A DNA stretch of 27,713 nt from Spiro-02 sp964465155 (GTDB taxonomy: Bacteria > Spirochaetota > Spirochaetia > Sphaerochaetales > Sphaerochaetaceae). Location of the stretch: the NCBI GenBank assembly GCA_964465155.1, contig CAYXIH010000023.1, positions 1 through 27,713 on the forward strand. Reading direction: 5' to 3'. Position numbers and translations under genes: made by a program. Numbering within the stretch: the stretch's first letter is position 1; the number at the start of each line of letters is the position of its first letter. This document shows, in pieces, positions 15,802-24,066 of the stretch. A model generated the notes under the pieces. It searched no databases and was not told the origin of the DNA. It saw only the letters and a list, made by a program, of their open reading frames with translations.

Positions 15802-15869
15802 GCCAGACAGTACTTATGAGACTATCTATCAGAATCCGAAAGTAATTTCTGCAAATACAGGGGTATGAC

Positions 15870-18389
15870 ATGTCCACTAACAAAAATGAACTCAGTCCGC
15901 TTGGGCGGAAGATTTTCCTTGACCGCTATGCACTGAAGGATGGGAAGAAGACAAGCCTTGCCGTAGGTGACTTGGTGGTCGCCGTCAGCAACCCCAAGAC
16001 TGGTCAGCGTGAGATTGGAAACGTCACCAGCATCAACGATGACAATGATATCACCGTCAAGCTCAACGACGGCACCTCCATCCATACTAAAATGGAGAAT
16101 GTCGACAAGCCGTTGGAGACCGATCCTGCACAGATGCTTGAGCGCGTTGCCAAGGGTATTGCCTCCCAGGAGGCTCCGGCCGTGCGCAAGCACTGGCAGA
16201 AGGAGTTCAACTGGTTGCTGGAGGACTGGAAGTTTGTTCCCGGTGGACGTATCCTCACCGGCGCTGGTACCGACCAGAACCTGACCTACTTCAACTGCTA
16301 CGTCATCCCATCCCCCAAGGATAGCCGTGGTGGGATCATCGCCTCCCTGGGGCAGATGACCGAGATCATGAGCCGCGGTGGTGGAGTAGGCATGAACCTC
16401 TCCTCATTGCGTCCCCGCCACAGCTACGTCAAGGGCGTCAATGGCCGCAGCAGCGGTTCTGTCTCCTGGGGTGCGCTGTTCAGCTTCGTCACCGGCTTGA
16501 TCGAGCAGGGTGGCTCCCGCCGCGGTGCTTTGATGCTGATCCTCAATGTCTGGCATCCGGATATCCTTGACTTCATCAACAGCAAGCGCGAGATGGACAA
16601 GATCGTCAACGCGAACATCAGCATCGGCATCACCGACGACTTCATGGAAGCCGTCAAGCATGACGATGACTGGGTGACCTATTTCCCAGACACCAGCGAT
16701 CCCCAGTACAACGATCTGTGGGACGGCGACATCAATGCATGGAAGGCTGGTGGCCACAAGGTCATCCCCTACCAGACGCACAAGGCTCGCGAGATCTGGA
16801 ATGCAATCATCGAGAGTGCATGGGCATCGGCTGAGCCGGGTGTCTTCTTTATCGACCGCTACAACAAGATGTCCAACTCCTGGTACTACTGCACCATCCA
16901 AAGCACCAATCCCTGTGGCGAGCAAGGACTTCCCCCCTGGGGCGTCTGCAACTTGGGTTCCATCAACCTCAGCCAGTTCGTCAAGGACAAGGAAGTGCTG
17001 TGGGATGACCTGGGCAGGACTGTCCGTGCTGCCGTCCGTTTCCTGGACGATGTCATCGACGACACTCCGTATTTCTTCGAGGAGAACCGTGAACGCCAGC
17101 AGTCCGAGCGCCGTATTGGCTTGGGCACCATGGGTCTGGCGGACATGCTCATCAAGAAGGAGCTGGCATACGGTTCCGATGAGTCGATCAAGTTCATCGA
17201 CGAGCTGTACAAGTTCATCTGCGTGCAGGCCTACGCCGAGAGCTCCGACCTTGCCGTGGAGAAGGGGTCCTTCTCCAAGTTTGATGCCGAGAAGCTGCTG
17301 CAGAGCGGCTTCATGATGCAGATGCCCGAGCAGCTGCGCGAGGATGTCCGCAAGAAGGGACTTCGCAACGTGACGCTGCTGACCCAAGCCCCTACCGGTA
17401 CCACCGGCACCATGGTTGGGACCAGCACCGGCATTGAGCCCTACTACTTCTGGGAATGGGAGCGTGTTGGCCGCATGGGGAGCAACATCGAGCGTGTAGC
17501 CGTATACGACCAGTGGGTAAAGGCCCATCCTGGCCAGCCCCGCCCCGCTTACTTTGTCTCGGCGATGGACCTTCCACCCGAGGGACATGTCAAGGTACAG
17601 GCTGCAATCCAGCGTTGGGTCGACTCCTCGATCTCCAAGACTGGCAATACCCCAGCTGACTATACGGTCGAGCAGACTGCAAAGCTGTATGAGCTGCTGT
17701 ATGACTTGGGATGCAAGGGTGGCACGACATACCGTGACGGCAGCCGTGATACCCAGGTGCTCAAGGCCAAGGACGACAAGAAGGAAGAGAAAGCCCCCGA
17801 GGTACCCAAGAAGACCCTCGTCGAGCCCAAGGCCCGCCTCCGCTCGACGGTCCTGCGCGGTACTACCTACCGCAAGGCGACTCCGATTGGAACGGCGTAC
17901 ATCACCGTCAACAGCGATGGGGATACCTATGAAGATCCGTTTGAGATGTTCATCAATGTTGCGAAGGTTGGTTCCGATGTCGCTGCCGATGCAGAGGGCC
18001 TTGGTCGCCTGATTTCCCTGATCCTCCGGATGCCCAGCCCATTGACGCCCAAGCAGCGTGCACAGGCAATCGTGGCACAGCTCAAGGGGATCGGTAGTGG
18101 ACGCCCCATGGGATTTGGCAAGAACCGCGTGATGAGCCTGCCCGATGCAGTGGCACAGGTGCTCGAGGAGCATATCGGTACCGCTTCGGATGCACAGGTG
18201 AGTGCGGCTCGTTTGCCCGATGAGGATGATGAGGATGCGGATGCTTCGGCAGGGCAGCTCGACCTTGGGTTGGCAGCTGTCTCGGGCAATGGGATTACTC
18301 CCGATGTATGCCCGGTATGCGGGAACGTGACGTTCCTCAATATCGAGGGGTGCAAGAAGTGCATCTCCTGTGGACATAGCGAATGCTAG
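15870..18389 (+). CDS. nrdJ: Adenosylcobalamin-dependent (class II) ribonucleotide reductase
   Basis: An 839-residue cytoplasmic enzyme that reduces ribonucleotides to deoxyribonucleotides using an adenosylcobalamin radical, so it needs neither oxygen nor a second subunit. Visible active-site features are C143 in TYFNCYVIPS, the NPCGE motif at 347-351 (N347, radical cysteine C349, E351), C360 in WGVCNLGSINLS, and the phosphate-binding TQAPTGTTGTMVGTSTGIEPYYFWEW. The tail CPVCGNVTFLNIEGCKKCISCGHSEC carries the paired cysteines typical of class II enzymes (redox shuttle or zinc). Unusual: about 50 residues (about 28-82, GDLVVAVSNPKTGQREIGNVTSI...) of small beta-barrel character are inserted between the N-terminal RYALKDGKK and the ETDPAQMLERVAKGIA helix. 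AGGGG 6 nt upstream supports the start. Probably NrdR-controlled. Confidence 0.96.
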   Translation: MSTNKNELSPLGRKIFLDRYALKDGKKTSLAVGDLVVAVSNPKTGQREIGNVTSINDDNDITVKLNDGTSIHTKMENVDKPLETDPAQMLERVAKGIASQEAPAVRKHWQKEFNWLLEDWKFVPGGRILTGAGTDQNLTYFNCYVIPSPKDSRGGIIASLGQMTEIMSRGGGVGMNLSSLRPRHSYVKGVNGRSSGSVSWGALFSFVTGLIEQGGSRRGALMLILNVWHPDILDFINSKREMDKIVNANISIGITDDFMEAVKHDDDWVTYFPDTSDPQYNDLWDGDINAWKAGGHKVIPYQTHKAREIWNAIIESAWASAEPGVFFIDRYNKMSNSWYYCTIQSTNPCGEQGLPPWGVCNLGSINLSQFVKDKEVLWDDLGRTVRAAVRFLDDVIDDTPYFFEENRERQQSERRIGLGTMGLADMLIKKELAYGSDESIKFIDELYKFICVQAYAESSDLAVEKGSFSKFDAEKLLQSGFMMQMPEQLREDVRKKGLRNVTLLTQAPTGTTGTMVGTSTGIEPYYFWEWERVGRMGSNIERVAVYDQWVKAHPGQPRPAYFVSAMDLPPEGHVKVQAAIQRWVDSSISKTGNTPADYTVEQTAKLYELLYDLGCKGGTTYRDGSRDTQVLKAKDDKKEEKAPEVPKKTLVEPKARLRSTVLRGTTYRKATPIGTAYITVNSDGDTYEDPFEMFINVAKVGSDVAADAEGLGRLISLILRMPSPLTPKQRAQAIVAQLKGIGSGRPMGFGKNRVMSLPDAVAQVLEEHIGTASDAQVSAARLPDEDDEDADASAGQLDLGLAAVSGNGITPDVCPVCGNVTFLNIEGCKKCISCGHSEC

Positions 18390-18420
18390 CTTTCTGAATC
18401 ATACATGACGATTCCAATAG

Positions 18421-18455
18421 CAAGGACCGGTTGCCAATGTGGCAGTCGGTCCTTG
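18421..18455. terminator. Shared terminator hairpin between convergent genes
   Basis: CAAGGACCG (18421-18429) pairs perfectly with CGGTCCTTG (18447-18455), with further TGCC/GGCA pairing inside. It lies between the convergent nrdJ and secreted-protein genes and could end both transcripts. No long T-run follows on either strand, so termination strength is uncertain. Confidence 0.6.
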
Positions 18456-18460
18456 TTGCA

Positions 18461-19579
18461 TCATATGCCCGAGATCACATGTACGTAGACGTTGCTTGAG
18501 TATGTGCCCTTGGAATGGGTACGGATATCCTCCACGGTTCCCCGGACAAATACGATGTTTCCTTGGAACGTCGAATTCCAGTTGCTTGCCGTTGTCGCAG
18601 TTGGCAGGGCCGTGATGTCCATCACCGCCGCCATGGAGCCGTCGAAGGTGTTGTTCGTACCTGCGGTGCCAGTGGTGGTGACAATCCTCATGGAGTGGAT
18701 TCCCAAACTCTCCGGGCCTTGCTTCAGCTCGAACTTCTGGGCCGTCGCGTCGATGGACGGGGAAGAGGAGAGGAAGAACCTGTATCTTGGCATTCGGGTA
18801 TTGGACGAGCCTCCGCTCCGAGTTGAGCTGAAGCTGATCGTCCCCACAGTCTGTGTCGCAGGTAGATACCCATTGGTATCGACAGAGAGCTGTGTTGCCG
18901 TGGGATTGACCGTCATGGTCTCAGTCAGGATGCCCGCGTTTGCTTGCTTGTTTCCTTCTATCAGGAACCAATCGGATGCCGCGGTGCTATTGTTGTTGTT
19001 ATCCTTGATAGTGAGTTGGACGTATGCCCAATACAACCCTGCTTCGCAGGTGCATCCGGTGGTTCCCGTATTGTCATGGTTGTAATAGAGGACCAAGTCG
19101 ACCCAGTAGGTCGGGGTGTCTGCAGTGGTGATGTTGAATGTGACGGGCGCGTTGCCAACGCCTCTGTCCACGAAGATGCCGCTATACCCAGGGACGTTGG
19201 AGTCTACTCCGTTGACCCTCTGGCGGATACGTACCAGGACGCCAAAGGGGTGATTCGTAGTCTGGGAGGCTTCGGGGGAGAGTGTCCAATAACCAGGACT
19301 GGAACTGAGGGTGATGGTGAAGTTGTAGCTGCCATTGCTCTTGACGAGGTTGTTGAATGTGACGGCACTTATCATATGCGAGTCATTGTACGAGTCAAAC
19401 CGCTGTGCATTGGATTTCCATGTGGCGGAGGATGTGGGACGCCAGAAATTTGATGAGGAGAGGTCGATCCAGTTGGGGCTGGCACCATAGGTTTGGGAAG
19501 TTACGGTGACTCCCTGCAAATTTGCTGCACAACAGAAGAGGATCAGAATGGTTGCGGTAATGCTAAGGTGTTTGTTCAT
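18461..19579 (-). CDS. Secreted hypothetical protein, Ser/Thr/Asn-rich
   Basis: A 372-residue protein I do not recognise. The N-terminus MNKHLSITATILILFCCAANLQG has a basic start and a hydrophobic core, i.e. a signal peptide; the CC could form a lipobox variant, but cleavage after NLQG is equally possible. The mature part is rich in Ser, Thr, Asn and Gly, has few long helices, and reads as alternating beta strands (FTITLSSSPGYWTLSPE, YWVDLVLYYNHD, AYVQLTIKDNNNN, YRFFLSSSP), suggesting one or more beta-sandwich domains exposed in the periplasm or on the surface. Two cysteines (GCTCEAG) may form a disulfide. An in-frame GTG at 19603 would add 8 residues; the ATG is preferred, with AGGAG 10 nt upstream. 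It stands alone between convergent nrdJ and divergent nifJ. Confidence 0.6.
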   Translation of the reverse strand: MNKHLSITATILILFCCAANLQGVTVTSQTYGASPNWIDLSSSNFWRPTSSATWKSNAQRFDSYNDSHMISAVTFNNLVKSNGSYNFTITLSSSPGYWTLSPEASQTTNHPFGVLVRIRQRVNGVDSNVPGYSGIFVDRGVGNAPVTFNITTADTPTYWVDLVLYYNHDNTGTTGCTCEAGLYWAYVQLTIKDNNNNSTAASDWFLIEGNKQANAGILTETMTVNPTATQLSVDTNGYLPATQTVGTISFSSTRSGGSSNTRMPRYRFFLSSSPSIDATAQKFELKQGPESLGIHSMRIVTTTGTAGTNNTFDGSMAAVMDITALPTATTASNWNSTFQGNIVFVRGTVEDIRTHSKGTYSSNVYVHVISGI

Positions 19580-19868
19580 GTTCTGTGTGGCTCCTGCCTC
19601 CACGTGTCGTGATGAAGATTGGTCAGAAGTGATATTTCCCTACCAGCTGTTTTGGTAAGAATAAATATCATACATAGTATAATTCAGAAAATAATAAAAA
19701 GTTATTAAAAAATTCACATATGACATATTTGCATGATGGGATGGGTGTCTTGGGAAGATTTGAACGTGCCTGCATCACGACAAAATCACCAAGATGACAG
19801 GTGTTTTGCCGGTGCCAGCCCCTGGAGAACCCTTCTGTAGATGCTGACAGTGTTTGCAACGGGAAAGG

Positions 19869-19897
19869 TTGCAAAGCCGCTTGCTTTGTTCTATGAT
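19869..19897 (+). promoter_or_regulatory. nifJ promoter
   Basis: TTGCAA (19869-19874), a 17-bp spacer, TATGAT (19892-19897). The expected start is about 19904. If the false gap and the duplicated 55 bp are removed, the leader is about 97 nt. Confidence 0.65.
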
Positions 19898-19938
19898 GCA
19901 AAGTGGATTATCGTCTTTGGGATGAATCCGAGTAGTTT

Positions 19939-20148
19939 GTTATGTGCAAAGCGCGCCCAGCACGATCGGGCGCAAAAATACAGTATTTATGGANNNNNNN
20001 NNNNNNNNNNNNNNNNNNNNNNNNNNNNNNNNNNNNNNNNNNNNNNNNNNNNNNNNNNNNNNNNNNNNNNNNNNNNNNNNNNNNNNNNNNNNNGTTATGT
20101 GCAAAGCGCGCCCAGCACGATCGGGCGCAAAAATACAGTATTTATGGA
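19939..20148. repeat. Exact 55-bp duplication on both sides of a 100-N gap
   Basis: Bases 19939-19993 and 20094-20148 are identical over 55 bp and end and begin exactly at the N run (19994-20093). A direct repeat of exactly this length touching the gap on both sides is what two contigs overlapping by one k-mer (k = 55) produce when they are scaffolded instead of merged. The genuine sequence probably has one copy and no gap. Confidence 0.85.
20108..20143 (+). promoter_or_regulatory. Leader hairpin and palindrome before nifJ
   Basis: In the nifJ leader, GCGCCC (20108-20113) and GGGCGC (20123-20128) form a 6-bp GC hairpin around 9 nt. Just after it, AAATACAGTATTT (20131-20143) is a perfect palindrome with a single central base, 2 nt before the GGAG Shine-Dalgarno (20146-20149). 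The pair could be an mRNA stabiliser plus an operator or translation-control site. Function not known. Confidence 0.4.
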
Positions 20149-20155
20149 GTGTAAA

Positions 20156-23100
20156 ATGGGTAACAAGAAAATGGTTACTATCGACGGAAACACCGCTGCC
20201 GCTCATATTGCGTACGCGTTCAGCGAAGTTGCCGCGATCTACCCGATTACCCCCTCCTCACCGATGGGTGAGTATGCAGACTCTTGGGCCAGCACTGGCC
20301 GCGAGAACCTGTGGGGGAAGAAAGTTGACATCATGGAGATGCAGTCCGAAGCCGGCGCAGCCGGTGCAGTCCACGGCGCTCTCGCCGCTGGTGCCCTCAC
20401 AACGACGTTCACCGCGTCACAGGGCCTGCTCCTGATGATTCCTAACATGTACAAGATCGCTGGTGAAATGATCCCTACCGTCTTCCATGTTTCTGCCAGA
20501 GCCTTGGCCGCCCAGTCCCTGTCCATCTTCGGTGACCACTCCGACGTCATGGCTTGCCGCAACACCGGCTATGCAATGACCGCCGCTTCCAGCATCCAGG
20601 AGACCATGGACATGGCACTCGTTGCCCACTTGGCAACCCTCAAGTCCCAGGTTCCGTTCCTGAACTTCTTCGACGGCTTCCGCACCTCCCATGAGGTCCA
20701 GAAGGTTGAGGAGATTTCCTACGAGGATATCAAGCCCCTCGTCGAGGAACAGTACATCGAGCGTTTCCGTAACCGCGCACAGCGCCCTGACCATCCGATG
20801 ATCAAGGTTGCAGCACAGAACGAAGACGTCTACTTCCAGGGCCGTGAGACCGTCAACAAGTACTACGACGCAGTTCCCGCCATCGTGCAGGAGTACATGG
20901 ACAAGGTTGCAGCAGTGACCGGCCGCCAGTACCACCTGTTCGACTATGTCGGTGCAGCCGATGCTACTGACATCGTTGTCGTCATGGGCAGCGCAGCCGA
21001 TACCTTCGACTGGGCAGTCAAGTACATCAACGAGCGTGGTGGAAAGGTTGGCGTGCTGAAGGTTCGCCTCTACCGCCCGTTCTCCGCAAAGGACTTCGTT
21101 GCAGCAATCCCCGCATCCGTCAAGCGCATCGCAGTGATGGACCGCACCAAGGAACCCGGCTGCGTAGGCGAGCCCTTGTACCTCGACGTCGTTGCAGCGC
21201 TTGACCTCATCGGCCGCACCGGCTTGAAGGTCATTGGTGGCCGCTACGGTCTCTCCTCCAAGGACTTCCCACCCTCACACGCCAAGGCCGTGTTCGACCA
21301 CCTGGCTGGCGAGGCTTACCACAACTTCACCGTCGGTATCAACGACGACGTCACCGGCCGCTCCATTGCAATCGGCGACTCGATCGACGTTACCCCCAAG
21401 GGTGTAGTCTCCTGCATGTTCTGGGGCCTTGGCTCTGACGGTACCGTCGGCGCAAACAAGAACTCCATCAAGATCATCGGCGACAACACCGACCAGAACG
21501 CTCAGGCCTACTTCGCCTACGACTCCAAGAAGAGCGGCGGTATCACGATTTCCCACCTTCGCTTTGGCAAGGGTTCCCTGGACATGCCTTGGCTGATCGA
21601 CCATGCCGACTTCGTGGCTTGCCACAATCCTGCATACATCGGTCGCTACGACATGCTTGGCCCGATCAAGAATGGTGGCGTATTCCTCCTCAACTCCTCC
21701 ATCCCTGCCGATGAAGTGTTCTACCACCTCACCGCCAAGGAACAGCAGCAGATCATCGACAAGAAGATCCGCTTCTACAGCATCGACGCACTGAAGATTG
21801 CACAGGCAGCTGGCCTGGGCACCCGCATCAACACCGTCATGCAGGCAGCCTTCTTCAAGATCAGCAACGTCCTGCCCGAGGCAGAGGCCATCGACCTGAT
21901 CAAGAAGTACATCAAGAAGACCTTCATCAAGAAGGGCGAAGATGTGGTCAACAAGAACTGGGCAGCAGTAGATGGAGCTTCCGACGCTCTGCACGAAATT
22001 GCAATTCCTGCCAAGGTCGATCCTGCAAAGGCATATGAGCCCAAGAAGCTCATCGCTGACAATGCTTCCGACTTTGCCAAGGACATCATGCTCCCGATCA
22101 TGCACCTCAAGGGCAATGACATCCCCGTTTCGAAGATGTCCTACGATGGTTCCCTTCCTTCGGGTACCGCTCGCCTTGAGAAGCGTGGCGTCGCACCGTT
22201 CGTTCCAGAATGGGTCTCCGACAATTGTATCCAGTGCAACCAGTGCGTACAGGCATGTCCCCATGCTGCAATCCGCGCCAAGCAGATTCTCCCCGAGGAT
22301 CTGAAGAATGCACCGGAATCCTTCCATACCCTCAAGTCCTCCACCAAGAATACCCGTGACCTCCAGTTCAAGATCCAGGTGTTCGTCGAAGACTGCCAGG
22401 GCTGTGGCGTCTGTGTAGAGACCTGTCCCGCAAAGACCAAGGCCCTGCAGATGAGCCCGATTGATGTCGAACGCGCAAAGGGCGAGGATGCCAACGAGGC
22501 ATTCTTCACCGCTCTGCCTGAGAACATCCTTGACGGCGCTCCCGAGACCACCCTCAAGGGCCTGCAGTTCAAGCAGCCTCTGTTCGAGTTCTCCGGTGCA
22601 TGTGCTGGTTGTGGTGAGACCCCCTACGTCAAGATGGTCTCCCAGATCTGTGGTGAGCGGATGATCGTTGCCAACGCAACTGGTTGTTCCTCCATCTACT
22701 CCGGTACCTTCCCCGCCATCCCGTATTGCAAGCGTCCTGACGGCCGTGGTCCAGCTTGGGGCAACAGCCTCTTCGAGGACAACGCCGAGTATGGCCTTGG
22801 CATGCGCTTGGCAGTGGACAGCAACCGCAGCCTCCTGATGATCAAGATTAACCGCCTGTTCGAGCTCGGCACCACTGCAGAGCTGACCGAGGCACTGAAG
22901 AAGAACATCGAGCTGTGGAACGACACAACCGAAGCTTCCATCGATGCACAGAAGGCTACTCAGGCTCTCCTGCCTGCAGCAGTCGCTGCCGCAACCGGTG
23001 ATGAGGCCAAGGAAGTCCTGGCAAAGATCGTCGAGCTGAAGGATTACCTCTCCGAGAAGTCGGTCTGGATCATCGGTGGTGACGGTTGGGCCTATGACAT

Positions 23101-23698
23101 TGGCTACGGTGGTGTTGACCATGTGGTTGCTTCCGGCAAGAACGTGAACATCCTTGTCCTGGACACCGAAGTTTACTCCAACACTGGCGGACAGGCCTCC
23201 AAGGCAACTCCGATCGGTGCTGTTGCCAAGTTTGCAAATGCTGGTAAGACCATCGGCAAGAAGAACATGGGCTTCATGTGCATGAGCTATGGACATGTCT
23301 ATGTAGCATCCGTCAGCCTTGGTGCAAACCGTGCACACACCCAGAAGGCACTGCAGGAAGCCGTCAACTACAACGGCCCCTCCATCGTCTTCTGTTATGC
23401 ACCTTGTATCAACCACGGAATCAACATGCGCTTCAGCCAGGTTGAGGCAAAGCGTGCAGTTGAAGCAGGCTACTGGCCGTTGTACCGGTACAATCCGCTT
23501 GCCGAAGCTGGCCAGAAGTTCTCTTGGGACATCAGCAAGGATCCTACGATCGACTACCAGGAGTTCATCAAGGGCGAAGTCCGCTACACCTCCCTGTACA
23601 AGACCAACCCGGCACATGCAGACGAACTGTTCAACAAGGCAGAAGAAGATGCAAAGCGCCGCATGACCTTCTACAAGGAAATGGGCAAGATTATGTAA
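20156..23698 (+). CDS. nifJ: Pyruvate:ferredoxin (flavodoxin) oxidoreductase
   Basis: A 1180-residue single-chain enzyme that oxidises pyruvate to acetyl-CoA and CO2 and reduces ferredoxin; full family length. Domain I has YPITPSSPMGEYADSWA. Two ferredoxin-type 4Fe-4S motifs follow: CIQCNQCVQACP from C691 and CQGCGVCVETCP from C747. The proximal cluster ligands are C816 and C819 (CAGCGET), C844 (ATGCSSIY) and C1080 (FCYAPC). The thiamine diphosphate/Mg motif runs from GDGWAYDIGYGG (D976) to DTEVYSNTGGQASKATPIG. MGNKKMVTIDGN is the start, since GGAG lies 6 nt upstream; an in-frame ATG at 20145 overlaps the Shine-Dalgarno. Codon use is strongly biased, as expected of a very abundant central enzyme. 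Monocistronic, with its own promoter and terminator. Confidence 0.97.
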   Translation: MGNKKMVTIDGNTAAAHIAYAFSEVAAIYPITPSSPMGEYADSWASTGRENLWGKKVDIMEMQSEAGAAGAVHGALAAGALTTTFTASQGLLLMIPNMYKIAGEMIPTVFHVSARALAAQSLSIFGDHSDVMACRNTGYAMTAASSIQETMDMALVAHLATLKSQVPFLNFFDGFRTSHEVQKVEEISYEDIKPLVEEQYIERFRNRAQRPDHPMIKVAAQNEDVYFQGRETVNKYYDAVPAIVQEYMDKVAAVTGRQYHLFDYVGAADATDIVVVMGSAADTFDWAVKYINERGGKVGVLKVRLYRPFSAKDFVAAIPASVKRIAVMDRTKEPGCVGEPLYLDVVAALDLIGRTGLKVIGGRYGLSSKDFPPSHAKAVFDHLAGEAYHNFTVGINDDVTGRSIAIGDSIDVTPKGVVSCMFWGLGSDGTVGANKNSIKIIGDNTDQNAQAYFAYDSKKSGGITISHLRFGKGSLDMPWLIDHADFVACHNPAYIGRYDMLGPIKNGGVFLLNSSIPADEVFYHLTAKEQQQIIDKKIRFYSIDALKIAQAAGLGTRINTVMQAAFFKISNVLPEAEAIDLIKKYIKKTFIKKGEDVVNKNWAAVDGASDALHEIAIPAKVDPAKAYEPKKLIADNASDFAKDIMLPIMHLKGNDIPVSKMSYDGSLPSGTARLEKRGVAPFVPEWVSDNCIQCNQCVQACPHAAIRAKQILPEDLKNAPESFHTLKSSTKNTRDLQFKIQVFVEDCQGCGVCVETCPAKTKALQMSPIDVERAKGEDANEAFFTALPENILDGAPETTLKGLQFKQPLFEFSGACAGCGETPYVKMVSQICGERMIVANATGCSSIYSGTFPAIPYCKRPDGRGPAWGNSLFEDNAEYGLGMRLAVDSNRSLLMIKINRLFELGTTAELTEALKKNIELWNDTTEASIDAQKATQALLPAAVAAATGDEAKEVLAKIVELKDYLSEKSVWIIGGDGWAYDIGYGGVDHVVASGKNVNILVLDTEVYSNTGGQASKATPIGAVAKFANAGKTIGKKNMGFMCMSYGHVYVASVSLGANRAHTQKALQEAVNYNGPSIVFCYAPCINHGINMRFSQVEAKRAVEAGYWPLYRYNPLAEAGQKFSWDISKDPTIDYQEFIKGEVRYTSLYKTNPAHADELFNKAEEDAKRRMTFYKEMGKIM

Positions 23699-23710
23699 TT
23701 GTGTTTCATG

Positions 23711-23732
23711 CCATGCCGGGACGCCGGCATGG
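23711..23732. repeat. 9-bp perfect hairpin after nifJ
   Basis: CCATGCCGG (23711-23719), loop GACG, CCGGCATGG (23724-23732). It lies 12 nt after the nifJ stop and just before the intrinsic terminator. Probably protects the 3' end of an abundant mRNA or helps termination. Confidence 0.6.
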
Positions 23733-23743
23733 TGTGGTTCAAG

Positions 23744-23771
23744 AGGGATATCCGTTTGGGTATCCCTTTTT
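23744..23771 (+). terminator. Intrinsic terminator after nifJ
   Basis: GGGATATCC (23745-23753), loop GTTT, GGGTATCCC (23758-23766), nine pairs including one G-T, followed by five T (23767-23771). Confidence 0.9.
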
Positions 23772-23884
23772 CATTGCCCGGACCTGTTGCATGCTTCATT
23801 CCTGTGAGGGTATGTGAAGAGAGGTCGCATATGGTGGGCGAGCGGCTCCATATTTCTGGGTTTGTCAACATCTTGTATACTAAG

Positions 23885-23898
23885 TGGTATCGATACCA
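23885..23898. promoter_or_regulatory. 14-bp palindromic operator, LacI-family-like
   Basis: TGGTATCGATACCA is a perfect palindrome with a central CG, the form typical of LacI/GalR-family operators. It begins 3 nt after a TATACT -10-like box (23876-23881), so it would cover that start site, and lies about 180 bp upstream of the sialate operon's first ATG. Predicted to control the operon; a GntR-type regulator is an alternative. No regulator gene lies in this window. Confidence 0.5.
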
Positions 23899-23996
23899 AC
23901 GCAAGTGAATAATGTGCTAGATGATTTATAACTATATATATTTGAAAGAAATAAATATTTACTTACGGATACATTGAAATTACTTATAAAAATTGT

Positions 23997-24025
23997 TTGA
24001 CAAATGAAAACTCGTAAACTAGTAT
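23997..24025 (+). promoter_or_regulatory. Sialate operon promoter
   Basis: Perfect TTGACA (23997-24002), a 17-bp spacer, TAGTAT (24020-24025). It is preceded by very AT-rich DNA (about 23905-23996), as at gdhA. The expected leader is about 35 nt and ends with GGAGGT (24057-24062). Confidence 0.6.
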
Positions 24026-24066
24026 ACAGGTATGGGTGGATTGGTTCCATACACACGGAGGTAGAC

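Larger units (their letters stand above)
19580..20155. other. Divergent intergenic region with AT-rich core and false gap
   Basis: No gene seen. Next to the secreted-protein gene an AT-rich core (about 19661-19730) contains TATACT- and TATGAT-like minus-strand -10 boxes without good -35 partners. Positions 19731-19868 hold unremarkable sequence with short complementary segments (CTTGG/CCAAG) but no riboswitch or tRNA that I recognise. The nifJ promoter and leader fill the rest, interrupted by 100 N that appear to be an assembly artefact. Confidence 0.6.

Noticed and set aside
16404..18377. 657-codon open frame on the minus strand inside nrdJ
   Set aside because: Antisense shadow of a complete, motif-verified reductase gene.
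19731..19868. Possible riboswitch or tRNA remnant upstream of nifJ
   Set aside because: Short complementary segments exist, but no conserved core of a riboswitch class or tRNA arm set could be recognised, and it lies upstream of the predicted promoter.
19668..19901. 77-codon minus-strand frame in the region before nifJ
   Set aside because: It overlaps the nifJ promoter, has no ribosome site and no family-like sequence.
19841..20155. 105-codon N-terminal extension of NifJ running through the N gap
   Set aside because: It crosses the N run and the duplicated leader, duplicates a peptide because of the 55-bp repeat, and lacks a ribosome site. MGNKK at 20156 has GGAG at the right distance.
21275..23617. 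780-codon open frame on the minus strand inside nifJ
   Set aside because: It is a shadow frame caused by the biased codon use of nifJ; composition is low-complexity and no motif or start site is seen.
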